DNA of 64,000 nucleotides from the NCBI RefSeq assembly GCF_000559085.1, contig NZ_JALN02000001.1:4340001-4404000 (forward strand). The letters run 5' to 3'. Positions 36,660 through 43,412 of this stretch are shown piece by piece. The notes below the pieces were generated by a model. The model was not told the DNA's origin, did not search any database, and saw only the letters and a list, made by a program, of their open reading frames with translations. The stretch is from Mycolicibacterium aromaticivorans JS19b1 = JCM 16368 (lineage in GTDB: Bacteria; Actinomycetota; Actinomycetes; Mycobacteriales; Mycobacteriaceae). A program made the translations under genes and the position numbers. Positions within the stretch are counted from its first letter, which is position 1. Each line of letters starts with the position of its first letter.

Positions 36660-37264
36660 CGCAGCCACCTGAACGAATCGGTGATCGTGCGCCATGGGTC
36701 GACGGTGTCTGATCCCGTTGGGGCGGCTAGCGTGACCGCCGCGCCGCGCCCTCCGTGAGCGTATTCGTAACGGGTGACGTCCTGACGGACCGACTTACCG
36801 GTGACCGGGTTTGGCGCCGAATCGGCCTGATAGCGGATGACGATTACCGGGCCCGCCGACCGTTGAGCGGTAGTGACGTCTGCTGTGGTGAATCCTGGCG
36901 TGTGCGCGGCGATTTCGGGCACCTCGACGGTGCGAGCGTATGTTTCGGAAGGTTGGTAAAAGCCGTCGTGTGGGGCGACGGTCATGGTGTTGTACTTGTC
37001 GCTGAAGGTGACCGTCGACCCTGAAGCGGTGCGTGCCCATCCTTCGGGGTACTTCAGCGTGTATGACCCGTCGGCAGAAGTGTAAGAGACGAAGGCCTGA
37101 TTGTCGGGAATGTCGCCAGCCGGGTTCGACTCGGTAACCGGCTGTACGGCACCGGCCGAAGGCGTTGGCGCCGACGATGGGCCGCGGGCGCCGCACGCGG
37201 CGGCCACGCTGATGACTACAACGCCGCCGGCCATCGCCGCCAGCATGTGCTTCATGACAGGCAT
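36656..37264 (-). CDS. Putative lipoprotein (PsbP/LpqN-like), first gene of the ABC operon
   Basis: 202 aa. Type II-like signal: hydrophobic stretch MAGGVVVISVAAACG with a candidate acylated Cys24, followed by a Ser/Pro/Ala linker and a domain that begins FVSYTSADGSYTLKYPEGWAR, the pattern of PsbP/LpqN-like lipoproteins. Likely the substrate-binding or chaperone partner of the LolCD-type ABC genes downstream, with which it overlaps. GAGGAG lies just upstream of ATG 37264. Confidence 0.8.
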   Translation of the reverse strand: MPVMKHMLAAMAGGVVVISVAAACGARGPSSAPTPSAGAVQPVTESNPAGDIPDNQAFVSYTSADGSYTLKYPEGWARTASGSTVTFSDKYNTMTVAPHDGFYQPSETYARTVEVPEIAAHTPGFTTADVTTAQRSAGPVIVIRYQADSAPNPVTGKSVRQDVTRYEYAHGGRGAAVTLAAPTGSDTVDPWRTITDSFRWLR

Positions 37265-37289
37265 GCTCTCCTCGATTCTGATGGGATGT

Positions 37290-37344
37290 CGCGGCGCGGG
37301 ACGCCCGGTATGGCGAAGCACCGGAATAGGTGTCCCGCGCCGCG
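37290..37344. terminator. Long GC-rich hairpin between the small secreted gene and the ABC operon
   Basis: 13-bp perfect arms (CGCGGCGCGGGAC / GTCCCGCGCCGCG) with a 29-nt loop, 26 bp upstream of the lipoprotein start and 59 bp after the end of the small secreted gene, all on the minus strand. It could attenuate read-through from the upstream promoter into the ABC genes. No T-run. Confidence 0.45.
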
Positions 37345-37402
37345 AGGTGGCTCCGGCGGCGCAGCGGCCGAGGCTAGGCGGGGCCGATATTGTGTGGTGC
37401 CC

Positions 37403-37645
37403 TCAGCACGGCGCGTCGGGGACCTCGGGTCCGCCTTGGTCGCCGTGTTGGGCGTTGTCGGTGTCCGGTGCGCCCGGCTGATCGGGCGTGTCTCCGGGCT
37501 CGGGAGCGTCGCATTGTTGCGAGGTCGAAGGCGGAGGAGGAGGCGTGGGTGCGGCATGCGCCAGTGCCGCGCCGGTCCCGCCGATCGTCGCAGCGCCCAA
37601 GACCGCGCAAATTCCGGCGATTAGGCGCCCTGTGGTTCTCCTCAT
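37403..37645 (-). CDS. Small secreted Pro/Asp-rich protein
   Basis: 80 aa. Sec-type signal peptide (MRRTTGRLIAGICAVLGAAT...ALAHA), mature ~50 residues rich in Pro, Gln and Asp with two Cys (QQCDAPEPGD ... PDAPC) that could pair. No known family. It has a direct-repeat promoter box on its own strand at 37699-37731, so it is probably a regulon member and may be co-transcribed with the ABC operon. Confidence 0.65.
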   Translation of the reverse strand: MRRTTGRLIAGICAVLGAATIGGTGAALAHAAPTPPPPPSTSQQCDAPEPGDTPDQPGAPDTDNAQHGDQGGPEVPDAPC

Positions 37646-37698
37646 GCGTTATCTTTTCCTTCCTGTTCAAATCGGCCCTTGCGGTGCGCGATGAACTC

Positions 37699-37731
37699 AC
37701 CGTGCCCGCTGCTTGCTGAACATTCGCTGTG
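37699..37731 (-). promoter_or_regulatory. Direct-repeat promoter box h (minus strand), for the secreted protein/ABC unit
   Basis: Reading the minus strand: CACAGCGAATGTTCAGC (37731-37715) with CAG cores 11 bp apart, a further CTCAGC one turn upstream (37741-37736), and hexamer CACGGT (37704-37699) 14 bp after the second core. Predicted transcription start about 37692, 47 nt before the ATG at 37645. The 415-bp gap 37646-38060 carries this box and box e, oriented outward; no other feature seen. Confidence 0.55.
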
Positions 37732-37957
37732 CGCAGCTGAGGACGACGCATTGCCGGCCGCCGGCCGTGCGATGCGCTCGCAAACCGTTGTGGCACTGCG
37801 GTTCCACCGTGATCGGCCCGATTCGTATGCCCTGCGCCGAGATGGGGGTGGTGCGTCGGGTTCTTGCCAGCCGAGGGGGTTTGTTCGTCATTAGGCTCGG
37901 CAGCGCTGCCTGCTCGACCCTGTGAATTAGCCGATGATCGGCTGAAATGCTTTGGTA

Positions 37958-37990
37958 TTCAGCGTCTTCTCAGCGCCGGCTTGCCACGGT
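37958..37990 (+). promoter_or_regulatory. Direct-repeat promoter box e, upstream of the FkbM gene
   Basis: TTCAGCGTCTTCTCAGC at 37958-37974, cores 11 bp apart, then CACGGT at 37985-37990, 14 bp after the second core. Predicted start near 37997, which rules out the earliest in-frame starts of the FkbM frame and favours 38010 or 38061. Confidence 0.6.
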
Positions 37991-38060
37991 GTCGTCGTCG
38001 GATTCGGCGATGCGCTGTGCGGTTCCGGCCGCACCGCCGACGGCCGCAGATTGGATAGTG

Positions 38061-39056
38061 ATGATGGCTGCGCGTGTTCTGCGTGCGATGGTCCGGCTGC
38101 TGCAGACCTCAAAGGAGTCGGTACCGCTCGCCGAGAAGGTATTCCGCGGTGCACTGCTTTTACCTGTCTTTTCGTTGCTGTCCTTGCTTTTGCGGGGCCG
38201 TGCTCGGTTGGGCTGTTCGGTTCTTGTGGCGGGTCGAACGCGTTTCGGTGCCACCGTCATGTGCCGCCTGCCTGACCTCATCGCCACCTACGTATGGGTC
38301 TTTGGGGAGTGGGAACCAGATTTGACGCGGTTTATCGTCAATAGGCTCCGCGACGGTGACGTCTTCATCGACGTCGGTGCGAATGTCGGCTACTACTCTC
38401 TGCTGGCAGCACGGTCCGTAGGCGTCAACGGGAACGTGGTCGCCGTGGAGGCCTCGCCGGTGATGTTTGACCAATTGCGTCGAAATACTGGTGCTGACAG
38501 GCTCGGCGATCGCGTTCGCCTGGTGAACAAGGCCGCTGCGGCGAAATCGGGGAAGCTGACTGTGTTCTCCGGGCCACGGCACAACACCGGGATGTCGACG
38601 ACGCTGTCGACGCGAGGACTTGACGTCGAGGCGACCATCGAAGCGCTGCGGCTCGACCAAATCTTCACATGCGAGGAAGCCGCGTCAATCCGGATCGTCA
38701 AGATCGATGTCGAGGGTGCCGAACCGGACGTCTTAGCGGGAATGAGCAACCTGATCGGAGTGCTTCGCTCCGATGCTGAGATCGTCGTCGAGCTCTCCCC
38801 CCAGTGGTGGCCCGACCCACACTTGCGGCCGATCGACGTGCTGCGCCCATTTGTCGATGCCGGCTTCAACGTCTACAAGATGAAAAACAGCTACAACGCA
38901 TGGCGATACTTGTGGCCCAATGACGTGAGCAACGCAATCCGGGTTCGCGACGATCTCACCAGGCGAGTCGCACGACTCGACATCGTGCTATCCCGCCTCG
39001 ACGGCGACTTCCTGACCATCGAACCGAGCGTCGCAGGCCAAAACCACTGGTACTGA
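38061..39056 (+). CDS. FkbM-family methyltransferase
   Basis: 331 aa. SAM-binding core: VFIDVGANVGYYSLLAARSV (about 99-118), VVAVEASPVMFDQLRRN, and the FkbM signature RIVKIDVEGAEPDVLAGM (about 212-229). These enzymes methylate hydroxyl groups of sugars or lipids, often cell-surface glycans. The N-terminal ~70 residues include a hydrophobic segment (LLLPVFSLLSLLLRGR) suggesting membrane association. Start: ATG 38061 (38010 possible). Likely acts on an envelope glycolipid or polysaccharide, by context. Confidence 0.85.
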   Translation: MMAARVLRAMVRLLQTSKESVPLAEKVFRGALLLPVFSLLSLLLRGRARLGCSVLVAGRTRFGATVMCRLPDLIATYVWVFGEWEPDLTRFIVNRLRDGDVFIDVGANVGYYSLLAARSVGVNGNVVAVEASPVMFDQLRRNTGADRLGDRVRLVNKAAAAKSGKLTVFSGPRHNTGMSTTLSTRGLDVEATIEALRLDQIFTCEEAASIRIVKIDVEGAEPDVLAGMSNLIGVLRSDAEIVVELSPQWWPDPHLRPIDVLRPFVDAGFNVYKMKNSYNAWRYLWPNDVSNAIRVRDDLTRRVARLDIVLSRLDGDFLTIEPSVAGQNHWY

Positions 39057-39124
39057 GGACCACCGCCAGATGTCGAGTGACTCGTCAAGCCGCTTGACGC
39101 GACCAGAGGGTCCGCTTCGCGATG

Positions 39125-39200
39125 GTTTCTCGGAGTTCGGCTACCAGGTGGGCTACCCGTGGCAGCTGGGTGTGGGAACCGACTTCAGCTACACCAGCTC
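39125..39200 (+). pseudogene. mspA-like gene fragment
   Basis: A ~75-bp stretch encodes FGYQVGYPWQLGVGTDFSYT, which matches residues LGYQVGFPWSLGVGINFSYT of the intact porin at 29.3 kb. No start, signal peptide or remaining barrel is present; the sequence passes directly into the 72-bp block that follows intact mspA, so an internal deletion removed the 3' half of the gene. Confidence 0.85.
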
Positions 39201-39202
39201 CG

Positions 39203-39274
39203 GCTCAGCGAATTCTCAGCACCGTTGTGCCACCGTCGGCATCGTCGGAAAGCGACGAGTCGGGGCCGACCCGT
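39203..39274. repeat. 72-bp block, copy 2 (copy 1 at 29921-29992)
   Basis: Differs from copy 1 at three positions. The direct repeats, hexamer and nested dyad are all kept, although the surrounding duplicated DNA has decayed. Confidence 0.9.
39204..39236 (+). promoter_or_regulatory. Direct-repeat promoter box d, upstream of response regulator 2
   Basis: CTCAGCGAATTCTCAGC at 39204-39220 and CACCGT at 39231-39236, same geometry as the other boxes. Predicted start about 39243, ~200 nt before the regulator. The 389-bp gap 39057-39445 holds the mspA fragment, this block and nothing else I can identify. Confidence 0.6.
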
Positions 39275-39445
39275 CGCGCCAGGGTCGTAAAGCCCCCGAT
39301 GGAGGCCGGCGCGCCGCCGTGGAGATCCGTTGCGCTCTCGTTGACCCCGATGCGCGGAAACCTTCACCCTTAGCGGTGGCGCGTCGGCCGTTCGGGATAC
39401 TGGCCGTGTGCTGTTGGTGTGTCCAGTCGAGGGAGTTTCTGCCGG

Positions 39446-40135
39446 GTGAAAATTCTGCTCGTCGAAGACGAACCCCACGTCGCATCCAGCCTCAAGCTTG
39501 GTTTGGGCGCGGAGGGATTCATTGTCGTTCACGCCGCAACCGGCACCGAGGGTTTATGGGAGGCGACCGAAAACCACTTCGACGTCATTGTTCTGGACAT
39601 CATGGTGCCGGAGTTGAGCGGTTATGAGGTGCTCCGTCGCCTGCGTGCACGCAGCGTTTGGACTCCGGTGTTGATGCTGACTGCGAAGGACGGCGACTAC
39701 GACCAGGCGGACGCGTTCGAGCTGGGTGCAGACGACTACCTGATCAAACCGTTCTCATTCGTCGTCCTGGTCGCTCGGCTCCATGCTCTGGCTCGCCGTG
39801 GTGCGCCGGAGCGCCCGGTCGTGATGACCGCAGGTGATCTCACGCTGGATCCGATGCGCCATGTGGTGGAGCGAGCCGGTACTCCAATTGACCTGAGCCC
39901 CAGAGAGTTCAGCCTTTTGGCGTACCTGATGCGCAACAAGGATGCGGTCTGCACGAAATCTGAGATTCTGCATCGTGTCTGGGATCCGCATTACGAAGGG
40001 CCCGACAACATCGTCGAGGTCTACATTCGCTACCTTCGGCGCAAGATCGACATTCCCTTCGGAGCCAACACCATCGAGACCATCCGTGGGGTGGGCTACC
40101 GGCTCGAATCCGGAGTCGTTGCGGCCGGCAGCTGA
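39446..40135 (+). CDS. OmpR/PhoB-family response regulator (system 2)
   Basis: 229 aa, paralogue of the regulator at 30269 with the same receiver (Asp51 in VIVLDIMVPE, LMLTAKDGDYD, DDYLIKPFSFVVL) and winged-helix domain (LSPREFSLLAYLMRN...NIVEVYIRYLRRKID...TIETIRGVGYRL). The recognition-helix region around NIVEVY(I/V)xYLRRK is nearly identical in both, so they may bind the same DNA repeat. GTG 39446. Overlaps the convergent kinase gene by 40 bp. Confidence 0.92.
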   Translation: MKILLVEDEPHVASSLKLGLGAEGFIVVHAATGTEGLWEATENHFDVIVLDIMVPELSGYEVLRRLRARSVWTPVLMLTAKDGDYDQADAFELGADDYLIKPFSFVVLVARLHALARRGAPERPVVMTAGDLTLDPMRHVVERAGTPIDLSPREFSLLAYLMRNKDAVCTKSEILHRVWDPHYEGPDNIVEVYIRYLRRKIDIPFGANTIETIRGVGYRLESGVVAAGS

Positions 40136-41610
40136 ACCGTCACCACCGTCCCGCCGCCCGGTCGAGCGGAGATGGTGATGTGACCGCTGTGAGCAGCAAC
40201 GATTTCGGCCACAATGGACAAGCCCAATCCGCTTCCGCCACCGCCACGCGAGCGAGAACTGTCCAGGCGCACAAACCTGTCGAACACGCGCACACGGTCG
40301 GCCACAGGAATTCCCGGACCGTCGTCGGCGACAGTCACGGTCGCATCACCGTTCTCGTTATGAATCGCCACATCGATCTGCGACGTTGCGTGACGCGCGG
40401 CATTGTCGAGCAAATTACGTACCACTCGAGACAACGCGGCAGCATCACCGTCAATCTCGACGGGATCTGCGGCGATTCGGACGGAATGCCGACAATTGCG
40501 CCGCAGACGCATTACCTCGCCGGTAGCGACCTCATCTAGGCGAACGGGCTCGCGGTGGAAGGGCAGGCCGCGTTCGTCGGCGCGGGCCAACAACAGCAAG
40601 TCCTCGACCAGAGCGCGCATGCGTTGCGCCTCGGGAACCAATGTGTCCCTGGCCAATTGGACATCTAGCAGTTCTGGATGTGCTACTGCCACGTCGAGAG
40701 CGGAGATGATCGCCGTCAACGGGCTGCGCAACTCGTGCGAGGCGTCGCCGACGAACTGACGCTGCGCGACATGACCGGTTTCGATGCGGTCAAGCATGTC
40801 GTTCATGGTGACGGCCAGAGCCGAGATCTCGTCACGACCCGGCGGGACCGGAACACGCTCGGCGAGATCAGCGCTGCTGATCGCCGCGACCCGCGCGCGC
40901 ATATCGTCCACTGAGCGCAGAGACCGCCGGACCAGGCGATAGGTTGCGACAGCCGCGACGGCGACGACGACCGGCGCGGCTAGCAGTAGCAGGATGATTG
41001 CAGTCCAGACGGTGGATTCCGCCGCGTCGTCGCCGCCGGCGACCACGACAATGAACGGCCCGTGCGGTGTCGTGATCGACTGCGCGCTGATACGCATGTC
41101 GCGGTCGGGGGAGTCCGTCGGCGCCATCCCTGTCCGCAGCGTGGCGCTGACTTGATCAAGGGGCACTAACGGGGTGTCGGAGATGCTGTCGGATCGGCGG
41201 AGAACTCTCCCGTCGGGGGTGAGGACCTGCACGGCGTCAATACGCTGATCGGTGGCCAACAGCGGGTCGTCGAGGTCGTCGGGAGTGTCCTCGCTCAGGC
41301 CGGCAGACACATCGCGTACCCGTGACGCGGCAGCTGCGTCCACACCCGCAATCAGCGAACGATAGAAGATGCCGGTCAACGCCGCGCCAGTGAGCGTGAA
41401 TGCGACGAAAACGACGGTTCCGGCGATGAGGGCCGAGCGGGCCGCGATACTCCAGCGAGCTGGTCGTGATCGCAGTCTCGGCAAGGGCCGCGACAGGTTG
41501 GACGTTGATATGACCGCGCCGTTCACCCCATTACTGTGCAGCAGCGTCGCGCTGACGGCAGCGATACGTGAGGCGACCTCGTAGCGGCGTCGCCGGACTG
41601 AGCGAGTCAA
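40096..41610 (-). CDS. Membrane sensor histidine kinase (system 2)
   Basis: 504 aa. TM segments at about 58-80 and 200-222 around a sensor of similar size to system 1; HAMP; HisKA with FVGDASHELRSPLTAI; HATPase with NLLDNAARHATS, DDGPGIPV and GGSGLGLSIV. Paralogue of the kinase at 30919, with a more diverged sensor region, so the two probably respond to different cues. TTG 41610 is used but the first ~28 residues are not conserved; GTG 41526 may be the true start. Confidence 0.9.
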   Translation of the reverse strand: MTRSVRRRRYEVASRIAAVSATLLHSNGVNGAVISTSNLSRPLPRLRSRPARWSIAARSALIAGTVVFVAFTLTGAALTGIFYRSLIAGVDAAAASRVRDVSAGLSEDTPDDLDDPLLATDQRIDAVQVLTPDGRVLRRSDSISDTPLVPLDQVSATLRTGMAPTDSPDRDMRISAQSITTPHGPFIVVVAGGDDAAESTVWTAIILLLLAAPVVVAVAAVATYRLVRRSLRSVDDMRARVAAISSADLAERVPVPPGRDEISALAVTMNDMLDRIETGHVAQRQFVGDASHELRSPLTAIISALDVAVAHPELLDVQLARDTLVPEAQRMRALVEDLLLLARADERGLPFHREPVRLDEVATGEVMRLRRNCRHSVRIAADPVEIDGDAAALSRVVRNLLDNAARHATSQIDVAIHNENGDATVTVADDGPGIPVADRVRVFDRFVRLDSSRSRGGGGSGLGLSIVAEIVAAHSGHITISARPGGGTVVTVQLPAATTPDSSR

Positions 41611-41663
41611 CGTCCGGTTCCCAGCAGATCCCCATCAACCTTTGGCATTACTGCCAGGTTGAG

Positions 41664-41696
41664 CTCAGCATTGGCTCAGGACGTCGCAATCACACT
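41664..41696 (+). promoter_or_regulatory. Direct-repeat promoter box f, leaderless promoter of the secreted-protein pair
   Basis: CTCAGCATTGGCTCAGG at 41664-41680, then CACACT at 41691-41696. If this hexamer is the -10, transcription starts at 41703, which is the first base of the GTG start codon: a leaderless mRNA. Confidence 0.6.
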
Positions 41697-41702
41697 TGCG
41701 TC

Positions 41703-42008
41703 GTGTCCAGCAGCCGAAGACGACTACCCAATAAGTTCGCCGGAGCGCGCAGCGTGGCCGCTCTCGCGGGTCTCACGGCAATCGCGGCGGCATGCGTTCT
41801 CACGGCAACCCAGCGCTACGACGACCCAGGCACCGTTGAGATGCCTGTCGCAGGATCGGGCAGCGCCCCGGTGAACACCAGCTACACACAGCCCGTCGAG
41901 GGTGACATGACGGCGATGAATACCGGTGCCACCGCGGTGGATACGACCACACCACCTACCGCTTTGCCGACCTCGAAGGCCGTTCCGGCAATCAAGGCGG
42001 GTCATTGA
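41703..42008 (+). CDS. Small exported protein
   Basis: 101 aa. Basic N-terminus and hydrophobic stretch (SVAALAGLTAIAAACVLTA) as signal peptide or anchor, with a Cys at about 34 that could be lipidated; mature part Thr/Pro/Ala-rich, low complexity. GTG start coincides with the predicted transcription start. Overlaps the next gene (TTGA), so the two form an operon. No family recognised. Confidence 0.6.
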   Translation: MSSSRRRLPNKFAGARSVAALAGLTAIAAACVLTATQRYDDPGTVEMPVAGSGSAPVNTSYTQPVEGDMTAMNTGATAVDTTTPPTALPTSKAVPAIKAGH

Positions 42009-42427
42009 CCGCCGCTCGCTCTTCCAAGGCTGGACGTCGTACCCGCGTCGCAGTCCTCGCGGTCGTGGCCGCCTTTTTGCCGATCGGGGCCATCGCCACT
42101 GCTCAGGCATCGCCGAACGTCGTAGGTCAGAAGTACTCCGATGCAAGCTCCGCGCTGTCTTCGGCCGGCTACACGGCCGTTGTGTCGGTCACGGTCGGTG
42201 ACCACTTGCATTGGCCCGACTGCGTAGTCGTTCGCCAGCAAGACCGCACCGCGAAGCCTCCTCCCAACAGCGGTGGCTCCGGAACCAAGCAGACCCTCGT
42301 GTCGTTGAACTGTGACGCCGGTGTGGCCTCTGCAGTCGAGCCCGGCAATTCGTTGGGCAGCCCCGAAGGTCGCGCAGCCAAGGCGGCCGAACAGCAAGCA
42401 GCGCAACAAGCCGCCGCTGCTCAATAG
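42005..42427 (+). CDS. Secreted PASTA-like protein
   Basis: 140 aa. Signal peptide (VAVLAVVAAFLPIGAIATAQA) then SPNVVGQKYSDASSALSSAG and a beta-rich stretch ending in LVSLNC, the pattern of a small mycobacterial PASTA-type secreted family; two Cys could form a disulfide. The tail is Ala/Gln-rich (AAEQQAAQQAAAAQ). TTG start overlapping the previous stop. PASTA folds bind peptidoglycan or muropeptides in other proteins; here that is only suggestive. Confidence 0.75.
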   Translation: MTAARSSKAGRRTRVAVLAVVAAFLPIGAIATAQASPNVVGQKYSDASSALSSAGYTAVVSVTVGDHLHWPDCVVVRQQDRTAKPPPNSGGSGTKQTLVSLNCDAGVASAVEPGNSLGSPEGRAAKAAEQQAAQQAAAAQ

Positions 42428-42471
42428 ATCGCACGGACCAGCGATCCTCGGTAGATGCGTTCGCTGCGCAG

Positions 42472-43281
42472 TCAGGCGCCGGCGGCGGTGATAATCGCGT
42501 CAGTGGCGAATCCTGCCACGACTCCGAGGAAGACTCCCCAGGCAGTCACTGCCTTGAGGTCCGAAGTACGCGCCACGGCGAGCAATTCGATGACTACATA
42601 GAGGATGGAGCCTGCAGCCAAGCCCAAAAATGCGACCGACACTTCTTCGCTGACGAAACGCTGGCCCACAAGTGTGCCGACAAACGTCGGGCCGCCACCG
42701 ACGAGCCCCAGTAAGGCCAGAAATCCCCACGACGGACGTTGCCCCGTCAGCGGAGCGACGATGCCGAACCCCTCGGTGGCGTTGTGCAGCGCGAAGCCGA
42801 TGACAAGCAGCACCGCCAAGGACAACTCACCCGTTGCCGCCGAGTTGCCGATCGCCAAGCCTTCGGCGAAGTTGTGCAAACCGATACCGCTCGCGATCAT
42901 GATCGCCAGCCGCCTTGCGTGCGTTGTTTTCGTCGTGCCGCCAACATCCGTTGGTGCAGAGGAGATCTCGTTGGTTGCCCGGCTTCGCCTTCGCCATCCA
43001 TCGACCCATACCAACCCGATAAGCCCAGTGCCGAATGTCGCTGCCAGAAGTGCGCCGTTCACGAGCGCATGGCCGATCTGTTTGGCTGCCAGCGCTCGGT
43101 CGACCGGCTCCCAAGCATGCGCTAGCACGTCCCACAGCAGGAAGACGAGAATTCCGATCGCGACCGCATTCAGGGCGGTTTTCAGGTTCGGCATCGGTGC
43201 GCGCAACCGCCCGATCGGCAGTCCTAGGAAAATCGTGAACCCGGCGAAGCCGCCGAGTAGGGCAATCTGGCTTGCCGACAT
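42472..43281 (-). CDS. ZIP-family metal transporter
   Basis: 269 aa, about eight hydrophobic segments. The ZIP signatures are clear: GIGLHNFAEGLAIGNSA (His/Glu metal site in helix IV) and GFALHNATEGFGIVAP (helix V). The His-poor cytoplasmic loop (about 110-135) is Arg/Thr-rich. Probably imports Zn2+, Fe2+ or Mn2+. ATG 43281 begins right before the first helix; GTG 43338 is an alternative start. Divergent from the COG4705 gene. Confidence 0.85.
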   Translation of the reverse strand: MSASQIALLGGFAGFTIFLGLPIGRLRAPMPNLKTALNAVAIGILVFLLWDVLAHAWEPVDRALAAKQIGHALVNGALLAATFGTGLIGLVWVDGWRRRSRATNEISSAPTDVGGTTKTTHARRLAIMIASGIGLHNFAEGLAIGNSAATGELSLAVLLVIGFALHNATEGFGIVAPLTGQRPSWGFLALLGLVGGGPTFVGTLVGQRFVSEEVSVAFLGLAAGSILYVVIELLAVARTSDLKAVTAWGVFLGVVAGFATDAIITAAGA

Positions 43282-43372
43282 GCTCCTCGCTTCGATCTTT
43301 TTCGCGATTTGTGAATCACTGATGATGGTGAGCCTCACCTAAGCACAGAGGTCACCGGCCGGGCTAGTGCCT

Positions 43373-43405
43373 CTCAGTGATTACTCAGCGACAGCTACCT
43401 ACCGT
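43373..43405 (+). promoter_or_regulatory. Direct-repeat promoter box g, leaderless promoter of the COG4705 gene
   Basis: CTCAGTGATTACTCAGC at 43373-43389, cores 11 bp apart, then TACCGT at 43400-43405 (a consensus TANNNT). Predicted transcription start 43412, one base before GTG 43413. Confidence 0.6.
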
Positions 43406-43412
43406 TCGTGGC

